DNA of 64,000 nucleotides from Dendrobium chrysotoxum (lineage: Eukaryota > Streptophyta > Magnoliopsida > Asparagales > Orchidaceae). Below are positions 55,701-64,000 of this stretch, piece by piece. Where the stretch lies: contig CM034300.1 in assembly GCA_019925795.1 (NCBI GenBank), forward strand, positions 38,187,135 through 38,251,134, given 5' to 3'. The notes beneath the pieces are model-generated. The model was given only the letters and a program-made list of their open reading frames with translations. It was not told the origin of the DNA and did no database searches. The position numbers were made by a program, and so were the translations under genes. The stretch's first letter is position 1; each line of letters starts with the position of its first letter.

Positions 55701-57200
55701 TTGATGTTTGTGGGTTCAGTCATTGAGAAAAAGGTAGAGTGGTTTACTTCCTTCTTAAGTCCATGCCTAGTTCTAACACCTTCATAGGGGTCTCTTAAGA
55801 TCAGTTCTTTAGGATGACTCGAGGAATATCACCAATCTCTAGCCAAAGTGTCTTGAAGTTCTACCCTTTCCTTTGGATTTACATTTTCAACCCCTTGGGT
55901 AATCTCCCCTACCTCTTCTTCTTCCTTAACTCTAATCACCTTAGGATCATATTCATCAAACACCACATGAGTTATCTATTCCACCACCAAAGCCCTCTTA
56001 TTAAACACCCTAAAAGATTTCCCCACACTAGAATAGCCTAAGAACACTCCTTCATCAGATTTGGGGTCAAATTTTTCTAAGGATGATTTCCCATTATTTA
56101 GAATAAAAACCTTACAGCCAAAGACATGGAGGTGGGACAGGTTTGGAGTTCTACCCTTAATCATCTCATAAGGTATCTTATTCAGATTGGATCTAACATT
56201 CACCCTATTCATCACATAACAGATAGTGTTCACCACTTCAACCCAAAAGTATTTTAAAAGTGAATAATCAGTAAGCATGGCTCTAGCGACTTCCACTAAG
56301 GTCTTGTTCTTCCTTTCAGCTACCACATTCTGCTAAGGGGTCCTAGGAGCTGAAAAATTATGACTAATCCCTTGCTCCTCATAGAAAGTTCCAAACTTCA
56401 CATTTTCAAACTCTCCACCATGATCACTATGAATAGTTAAGATCTCACAACCTAACTTCCTCTGAATCTAAGTGGAGAAGGACCTAAATTTATCAATTGA
56501 CTTAGATTTATGTGACAGAAATTTAGTCCAGGTGAACCTCAAGTAATCATCAACAATCACAAAACCATAGACTTTTCCCCCTAAGCTGGCAGTGCTAATG
56601 GGTCCAAAGAGATCTATGTGAAGGACTTCTAAAGGTCTAGAGGTACTAATGTCCTTAATAGAGTGAAAGTAGGACTGGACTTGATTCCCTAATTGATAGG
56701 CATCTCACAAGTGGTCCTTAGTAAACTTAAGCTTGGGGACACCTCTAACTAAGTCCTTTTGGGTGACTCTCCTAAGGGTTTTCATACTGGCATGACATAA
56801 TCTCCTGTGCCACAACAAAGACTCATCAGTAGTAGTTTTTAAGTAAATTGAAACATCAGCTTTAAAGCAACTTACATCCAGCATATAGATATTGTTGATC
56901 CTTTGTCCCTGCAAAATAATTTTGTCATTTAAGCTTAAAATGAAGCAAGTGGGCAGGAATTTTATGTTGTATCCTTTGTCACAGAGTTGACTGATGCTCG
57001 GCAAGTTATGTTTCAATCCATCTACAAGCAAAACATTGTCAATCATAAAATTCTTTGAATCACCAATTATACCTGAACCTACCACCCTCCCAGTGGTGTT
57101 ATCTCCAAGTGTAACCTTGCCTCCAGCCCTGGCCTCCAATGAAATGAACTGATTTGCATCACCAGTCATATGTCTTAAATATTCATTGTCCAGGTATCAC
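55701..57200 (-). pseudogene. SIRE-C pol, protease and integrase part, broken
   Basis: The protease reads YLDNEYLRHMTGD (active-site D-x-G lost), then GGKVTLGDNTTGRVVGSGII. The integrase zinc region LLWHRRLCHASMKTLRR ... LKFTKDHL keeps both His, while one Cys of the pair has gone (DAYQ). In the core, HIDLFGPIS, HSDHGGEF and VVAERKNKTLVE keep the three acidic residues. LSHLHVFGCKVFILNNG and GVFLGYSSVGKSFRVFN follow. Stops near 56702, 56468, 56336 and 55976. Confidence 0.88.
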
Positions 57201-57299
57201 ATGCTCTCATGAGGTCTTGTGTGAGAGCACACCTATAAAATCATCAAATGTCAGATTTAGGAACCCAAGCAGGTTTGGGTTCCTTCTTCTGAAAAGAAG

Positions 57300-58987
57300 A
57301 ATGCAATGCATGTGTGTTGTGCTATAAAATAGGTAATTTGGGCCTTCACACCCAATATGTACTAAGGTAAACAGTGCAGGTGTGGGAGATGTGTCCTAAT
57401 ATGCCACAAGAAAAATATTTAACACCAGGAAAAGGGTTAACTAATCTACGTGGGTGATAGTGTCTCTTCCTAGGTTTGAATGAAACATGCTTTAATGATT
57501 TTGAAATAGATTCTTTAAAAGGTGGAGGTGCACAAAACTATGCAAAAGTAGGAGGTGTTTCATTTTTCTCAAAAGTACTGATTTTTACTCTTAAAAATTC
57601 ATTCTCCTTATTAAAACTTACAATTTCAAATTTCAATGCTCTATTACTACTCTCCACTTCACATGCCATGTTGTCTAATTCTTTAGAGGCTCTTTCTAAA
57701 TCAACATGGGAGGTTTTCAATGAATCATGCTCAGTAATCAGATCAGAATACTTTTTGTTTAGTTCATCAAATTCATCAAGTAGAGGAATGTGATTGTTGT
57801 CAAGTGTGGAATCTAATTTCAGACTAGCATGTAATTTCTTAAGTTTCTTATAAGATACATGAAATCTTTCAGATACTTCAAATAATTGATCGTGGGTCAG
57901 AATGACTAGGATGATCATCAGCCATCAGACACAAGGTTGTTTCCTCCTCTTCAGCTTCAGTCTCAGAGGAGTCGGATGCAGAATCTGCCCATAATGCTTT
58001 TTAAATCATCTTCTTATCCTTCCTAAATTTGGGTTTCTCCTTACCCTTTTCCTTGCTTGGGTGAGCTTTAAGTGTAGGACAATCAGCCTTAATTTGTCTA
58101 GGCTTCCTACATTCAAAATAAACAGTATCAGATGAGCCTTTAAAATTTTTACTAGACTTACCCTTGTTCCACTTCTGAAAGTTCTTATGTTTCTTCCTTA
58201 GAAAGATTTTGATTTGCCTAGTGATTAAGGCAACATCATCGCTATCAGACCCAGAAGAATCAGTGTCAGTATCGTTGGCCTTCAGCATCACAGTTTTCTC
58301 CTTCTTCTTCTCACTCGCATTAAGCTGTCTTTGGTTCACCCCTTTCTCATAAGCAATGAGTGATCCAAGTAAGTTGTCAATAGAATAATTGTTCAAATCT
58401 TTCAATTCAGTAATTGCAGTTATCTTAGCATCAAACGAAGAAGGCAAATATCTCAAAATTTTGTTCACTTTTTCATAGTTTCTAAGTTCCCTTCCTAAAG
58501 TATGAAAAGAAGTGAAAATTTGAGTGAACCTCGTATACATTTTAGAAATAGACTCAGTAGGTTTCATGAGAAAAAGTTTATAGTCATGCAGTAATATATT
58601 TAACCTAGACTATTTGACTTCACTTGTACCTTCATAAGTGATGCACAATCTATCTCAAATTTCTTTACTAGTTGTACAAGTGGAAACACGCATGTAATCC
58701 TCAAATTTTAAGGCACAGAAAAAATAATTCAAATATTTGGCATTCAATTTGGCTAAGTCACGATCATCAAAAGTTCAATCAGTGAAAGGAAGTTCAATTT
58801 TGACATTGTTAATCATTCTAAAAGGTGGCTCATAACCATCCTTAACAAGCATCCACATGAGATAATCAATTGATTAAAGAAAAGTAGACATGCGAGTTTT
58901 CTAAAAATCAAAAGGTATGTTATCAAACAATGGCGGTCGTGTAATTGAATAACCTTCAACAGTATTACGATTACCAAAGTTAGCCAT
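57300..58987 (-). pseudogene. SIRE-C gag, broken
   Basis: The start MANFGNRNTVEGYSITRPPL lies 39 bp after the primer site (ATG at 58987-58985). A readable core is KPTESISKMYTRFTQIFTSF, ELRNYEKVNKILRYLPSSFD and LLGSLIAYEKGVNQRQLNAS (58567-58001), with a Ser/Asp-rich stretch and a zinc knuckle damaged at its first Cys and His (YFECRKPRQIKADC). The C-terminal part is a heptad-rich coiled coil (57918-57538) and a second knuckle with first Cys lost (YFSCGILGHISHTC near 57400). Stops near 58900, 58612, 58570 and 57998. Confidence 0.88.
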
Positions 58988-59025
58988 ATATCAAATTCAA
59001 AAGTTTTTAAACTTAAATTTTTTAG

Positions 59026-59041
59026 TCTCGCTCTGATACCA
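59026..59041 (-). other. Primer-binding site of SIRE-C
   Basis: Minus strand TGGTATCAGAGCGAGA, 2 bp after the LTR end. Full match to the plant initiator tRNA-Met primer-binding site used by copia elements. Confidence 0.92.
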
Positions 59042-59043
59042 CT

Positions 59044-60776
59044 TGAAAGTTCGATAGGGATGTTAAGCCCTGATGAACTAGTCCTGAGGCTAACTAAGTG
59101 GGGGGGTTAATTGGTTATTTAAAAGATTCGTGAGCAACAGGAAAAATCTTTTCAATAATTTACAGCAGAAACAAGTAAAGACAGAAACGAAAAGAATAAC
59201 CACAGATTTCACCCAAGCAGATAATAATAGAAAAATAAAGTGTAGAAAATAATCAGAAAGAGCACACCAGATTTTTTAGTGGTTCGGTCAACTTGACCTA
59301 CGACCACTCCCTGGAGCCTCCCCTCCAGGTATTGCACTAACACAAAAGTGACTCACCTTCTGCTCCCACAGCAAGGCTGAGAAGCCTGTACAAAACTCAT
59401 TTCCACCAACCCAGTGAGGCAGAGAACCTGAACTCCTTTCTCTTCCTCCTTAAGCAGGAAGAGAACCCAAACTTCTTTCGCTTCCTCTTGAAGAAGGTAG
59501 AGAACCTGACCTCCTTTTGCTTCCTCCTGAAGCGAGCAGAGAACCCGGATCTTCTTGTGAACGATCCTCCCACAGAAAATACCGACAAGACGAGAGAGGA
59601 TGAACAGAGAAGATGACTTTGATCCTTGCTAGGAGCAACCTTTGTGAATCCCTCACAAACTCCCCCTCACAAGATCCTCTCTCTCTCTCCCAGGCTCTCT
59701 CTCTCTCTCTCAAGGTTTCCCTGGAAAGGAAAGTGGCAAAAGATTTTTCTTGTTGGAAGAAAAAGATCTTTTATAGGAGGGCTCAAAATTTGCGCTAAAT
59801 CCTAACTGGTTGGCCAATATCATCCAGGACGATCGCTAGATCATCCTGTACGATCAATTCAAAATCACCTATTGCAGCCTGGACAATCTTGCTCTTCTGT
59901 ACGTTTAGTAGAAAAGTTGTTCATACCATCCCATACGATTCTACGATCGTCCGGAATGATTAGTGTAAATCAGGAATTTCGTCTAGAAGACTGCTCTGAT
60001 CATCCAGAAGAACTTATGCTGGATGACCTCAAAATGACTTGATCATCCCGGATGATATTTATATCATCCTGTATAATTATTTCAAAAAGTGTAAAAATTA
60101 TCCTGATCACCGCTACGGACGTAAAGGTGAAACATACTGGACGGTCAAGATTTTTAACACATCGTCCCGTATGATACTACGATCATCAAGGATGAGATGA
60201 TCGAATCAATCAGACCTTTATTACTTTCTTTAATCACCAGACTAATTTAGGCATGATTGTAATGGATCATCCAGGATGATACACGCATCATGCGGGATGA
60301 TAAGATCAAATCTCTAAAAATAAAACTTGCCTAACTTGATCTGGCGGCTGAGAATTTTTGATTTTAGCCTATCATCCCGTACGATTAATGGATCATCCTG
60401 GATGATTGGCTTAATCAGACATACTTAACTTGGCCGCCTTAATTAGGATTTTTATTTTCACTGGATTGTCCAGGATGATGTGAATATCATCCAGGACGAT
60501 CTGAACAAAAATTGAACAGAACCTCTAATTCAGGCAAGCTCTCCCCCTGAGTGTGTGTGTGCACAAGGTTACTTAGCTAGGGGATCAGTTACATAGCATT
60601 TGACTCAATAAAGATGAAAAAGTACATTGGACCTAGATTTTGAAACAGGCTGACTCGAGCTTGGACTGGCTTGAACTTGTAATTAAACATGCATACCTGA
60701 AAGATTAAATAGGCAACCGGAGATAGAAATGTTTGCTATCATCAAAACCATAATCTTTAAAACTAGATTTGTAATA
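59044..60776 (-). repeat. SIRE-C 5' LTR, 1,733 bp
   Basis: Minus-strand start TATTACAAATCTAG at 60776, end ATCGAACTTTCA. Same parts as the 3' LTR: palindromes at 59815-60500, TATAAAAG on the minus strand at 59775-59768, CT run at 59680-59711 and four 40-bp leader repeats at about 59415-59560. The lysine/arginine-rich frame at 59397-59588 is a by-product of those repeats. Confidence 0.88.
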
Positions 60777-62808
60777 AGAGGATCAACATTATCTATATGC
60801 TTGATTTAAATAATATTGAGTGTGCTGCATCATTCTGCTTAAAAATTCATGCTGATGAGTCTTGGCTGTGGCATCAGAGGTTATATCTTGCCAGCATGAA
60901 AATCCTTAGAAGGGTAACCCAAAAGGACTTAATTAGAGGTGTCCCCAAGCTTAAGTTCACTAAGGACCACCTGTGTGATGCCTGTCAACTAGAGAAATAA
61001 GTCTAATCCTCTTTCCTCTCTATTAAGGACATCAACACCTCTAGACCTTTAGAAGTCCTTCACATGGATTTATTTGGACCCATTAGCACTATCAGCTTTG
61101 GGGAAAAAGTCTGTGGATCTATGATTGTTGATGACTACTCAAGTTTCACTTGGATTACATTTTTGTCATACAAAACTGAGTCATTTGATGAATTAAAATC
61201 TTTTTCCACTTGGATTCCAAAGAAGTTAGGTTGTGAGATCTAGATCATCTATAATGATCATAGTGGAGAGTTTAAGAATGTGAGATTTGAAACTTTTTAT
61301 GAGGAGCAAGAGATTAGTCACAACTTTTTAGCTCCTAAGACCCCTCAGTAGAATGGGGTAGCCGAAAGAAAGAACAGGACCTTAGTGGAAGCTGCTAGGG
61401 CCATGCTTGCTGAGTATTCACTTCCAAAATACTTTTGGGCAGTAGCGGTGAATATAGCCAATTATGTGTTAAATAGGGTGAATATTAGATCCAAACTGAA
61501 TAAGATACCAACTCAAAACCTATCCCACCTACATGTCTTTGGCTGTAAGGTCTTCATTCTTAATAATGGGAAATTATCCTTAGAAAAATTTGACCCAAAA
61601 TCTGATGAAGGAGTGTTCTTAGGATATTCAAGTATAGGGAAACCCTTTAGAGTGTTTAATAAGAGGATATTAGTTATGGAGGGGACGGACTACTCATGTA
61701 CTGTTTGTTGAATCTGATCCTAAGGATCCTAGAGCTGAGGAAGAAGATGAAATAGGAGAGATTACCCAAGGAGTAGAAACTACAAATCTAGAGGAAAGGG
61801 TAGAACTTGAAAATACTTTGCCTAGAGATTAGAAATATTCTTTGAGTCATCCTAAAGAACTGATCTTAGGAGACCCTTCTGAAGGTGTTAGAATTAGGCA
61901 TGGACTTAGAAAAGAAGTAAACCATTCTACCTTTATCTCAATGACTAAACCCACCAACATCAATCAAGCCCTTTCTAATGAATTTTGGATCTTAGCTATG
62001 CAAGAAGAACTTAACCAATTTATGAGGAATGATATTTGGGAGTTAGTTGAAAGACCTAAGAATCAATATATAGTGGGAACCAAATGGGTCTTTAAGAATA
62101 AAATGAATGATTCTGGTGTGGTGGCTAGGAATAAGAAAAGATTGGTGGCTAAGGGGTATAATCAAATAGAAGGGATTGATTTTGAGGAGACCTTTGCCCC
62201 TGTATCCAGATTGGAAGCCATTAGAGTGCTACTAGCCTTTACCTATTATAAGAGATTTATGTTTTTTCAAATGGATGTCAAGAGTGTCTTTTTAAATAGG
62301 GTAATAAAAGAAGATGTATTTGTAGAGCAACCCCAAGGTTTTGAGGGTTCCTAATATTTGAATCATGTTTACAAATTAAAAAAGGCCTTGTATGGACTAA
62401 AATAGGCACCCAGAGCTTAGTATGAGAGGCTTAGCACATTCCTATTGGAAAGGAAGTTTGTTAAGGGGAGCATAAATATCACCCTTTTTCTAAGGAAAGT
62501 AGGAGATGATTTACGCATTGTCTAGATCTATGTTGATGATATACCTTTTGGATCTTCTGATTAAAATTTATGTGATGATTTTTCTAACATAATGAGTAGA
62601 GAATTTGAGATGAGTATGATAGGAGAATTATCCTATTTTTTGGGGTTTAGTATAAGGAAAATGGATGATGGAACTTTTATCAATAAATTAAAGTACATTA
62701 ATGACATATTGAAGAATTATGAAATGGATAAAGCCAAGCCAATAAACACTCCCATGAGCTCCACTGTCAAGTTAGAAAATATGTTGATCAAAAGAAGTAA
62801 AGAGGAAT
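60777..62808 (+). pseudogene. SIRE-D pol, integrase and reverse transcriptase right of the nested SIRE-C
   Basis: The reading resumes at INIIYMLDLNNIE. The integrase zinc region is LWHQRLYLASMKILRR (second His changed to Leu), the core HMDLFGPIS, YNDHSGEF and NGVAERKNRTLVEA. Then FGCKVFILNNG, GVFLGYSSIGKPFRVFN, HPKELILGDPSEGV, ALSNEFWILAMQEELNQF, VGTKWVFKNKMNDSG, GIDFEETFAPVSRLEAIR, FQMDVKSVFLN, LYGLK, IYVDDIPFGSS and ELSYFLGFSIR. Stops near 61000, 61241, 61350, 61709, 62354, 62403 and 62524. From 62773 it enters the rearranged end. Confidence 0.88.
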
Positions 62809-64000
62809 AATTGGATCACTGCTTTACTTGACTGTTAGCCGACTTGATATAATGTTTAGTGTTTATCTCTATGCTATATTTCAAGCTGATCCTAAATAAT
62901 CCCACCTGACTACAGTTAAGAGAATCCTTAGATATCTCTTAGGGACCCTAAACTTAGAAATCTGGTATCCTAGACACAACACTTTCTTTAAGATTATCGG
63001 ACTCTTAGAGATGCAGATGGCACTAGTGTTATCACATAGAACTAAAATTGTGCCAACAGGTAATCTAAATCTAGAATTTGTTGCTTCAACCAAAGGACTT
63101 AGGCGACACAACTTCTTAAGAAAATATACTCAACTTCAGCAATGGAAAGTGCAACAGAGTTTTATTTTCTACTGGATTAGGAGACTAAGGATTGTCCTAT
63201 GAATTGGCAAGTTTTAAAAATGCTCTTTCTATCCACCCTACACCCTGTAAAATCAGAATCAGAATATCCGATAATCTTAAAGAAAGTGTTGTCTAGATAT
63301 GCAGATGGCACTAGTGTTATCACATAGAACTGAAATTGTGCCAACAGGTAATCTAAATCTAGAATTTGTTGCTTCAATCAAAGGACTTAGGTGACATAAC
63401 TTCTTAAGGAAATATACTCAACTTCAGCAATGGAAAGTGCAACAGAGTTTTTTTTTCTACTGGATTAGGAGACTAAGGACTGTTCTATGAATTGGCAAGT
63501 TTTAGAAATGCTCTTTCTATCCACCCTACACCCTGTAAAATCAGAATCAGAATATTCGATAATCATAAATAGAAAATATGTTGATCAAAAGAAGTACAGA
63601 GGAATAATTGGATCACTGCTTTACTTGACTGTTAGCCGACTTGATATAATATTTAGTGTTTATCTCTATGCTATATTTCAAGCTGATCCTAAATAATACC
63701 ACCTGATTGTAGTTAAGAGAATCCTTAGATATCTCTTAGGGACCGTGAACTTAGAAATCTGGTATCCTAGACACAACACTTTCTTTAAGATTATCGGATA
63801 TTCTGATTCTGATTTTACAGGGTGTAGGGTGGATAGAAAGAGCATTTCTAAACTTGCCAATTCATAGGACAGTCCTTAGTCTCCTAATCCAGTAGAAAAT
63901 AAAACTCTGTGGCACTTTCCGTTGCTGAAGTTGAGTATATTTCCTTAAGAAGTTATGTCGCCTAAGTCTTTTGGTTGAAGCAATAAATTCTAGATTTAGA
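62773..64000. repeat. Rearranged RNase H region of SIRE-D: sense and antisense duplications
   Basis: A sense block (62773-63000) is followed by two antisense tandem copies of the RNase H region (63009-63296 and 63299-63566), then a second copy of the sense block (63570-63796), continuing in sense RNase H to the window end. The antisense copies read on the minus strand as SDSDFTGCRVDRKS and PVGTILVLCDNTSAICIS (the second in 63009-63111). The sense continuation (63797-64000) is complementary to both antisense copies. It could fold into arms of 200 bp or more. Confidence 0.82.

Larger units (their letters stand above)
51271..60776 (-). mobile_element. SIRE-C: Ty1/copia (SIRE-like) element without the accessory ORF
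   Basis: A 9.5-kb element with two LTRs of 1,733 bp (51271-53003 and 59044-60776), primer site, gag, pol, polypurine tract. It sits inside the pol of SIRE-D, whose LQGRR/INIIYMLDL reading is interrupted. Flanks AGAAGG and AGAGG suggest a target duplication that has since changed. LTR divergence of very roughly a tenth in the sampled end marks an old event. Genes are broken. Confidence 0.9.

Noticed and set aside
59397..59588. Lys/Arg-rich repeat peptide on the minus strand as a small basic protein
   Set aside because: It is the 40-bp leader minisatellite read in one frame; the unit also varies between LTR copies.

Overview
The window looks like repeat-rich intergenic DNA from a flowering plant nuclear genome. 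It is AT-rich and almost wholly built from decayed retrotransposons: Ty1/copia elements that look like the SIRE/Maximus lineage, a Ty3/gypsy element of Tat type, a large non-coding LTR-type element (LARD-like), and an L1-type LINE with an RNase H domain. I see no host protein gene, tRNA, rRNA, CRISPR array or bacterial feature. The species cannot be fixed from the sequence.

Layout. 1-78 is an antisense scrap of a SIRE LTR. 79-6560 is SIRE-A (+): a 5' LTR, an internal deletion running straight into reverse transcriptase/RNase H, an accessory reading frame, a polypurine tract and a 3' LTR. 6566-6690 is another antisense LTR scrap. 6691-36691 is a LARD-like element (probably minus): two long repeat copies (6691-12060 and 31162-36691) around a non-coding interior with two minisatellite fields. 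SIRE-B (+, 14901-26176) is nested in that interior and is structurally complete: both LTRs, primer-binding site, gag, pol, accessory frame and polypurine tract. 36700-50866 is the Tat-type gypsy relic (-), carrying gag, protease and RT remnants. It is interrupted by a LINE (44673-50493) flanked by a perfect 17-bp target-site duplication. 50977-64000 is SIRE-D (+), split by the nested minus-strand SIRE-C (51271-60776), which has two LTRs of 1,733 bp each. The right end of SIRE-D (62773-64000) is scrambled into sense and antisense duplicates.

All coding regions are pseudogenes with several stops or frameshifts. What they once did together is clear: gag packaging, protease maturation, integrase, reverse transcriptase and RNase H for each LTR element, and ORF1 nucleic-acid binding plus endonuclease/RT/RNase H for the LINE.

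The most notable signal is an accessory-ORF cassette lying between RNase H and the 3' LTR of SIRE-A and SIRE-B. In both, the ORF is preceded by a cluster of 15-bp odd palindromes and a TATA box 76-79 bp before the ATG. The same palindrome family fills the U3 part of these elements' LTRs, and SIRE-B's LTR has the identical CTATTTAAAAC core. SIRE-C lacks the whole cassette at the corresponding position. This suggests a self-contained promoter-plus-ORF module that was gained or lost as a unit.
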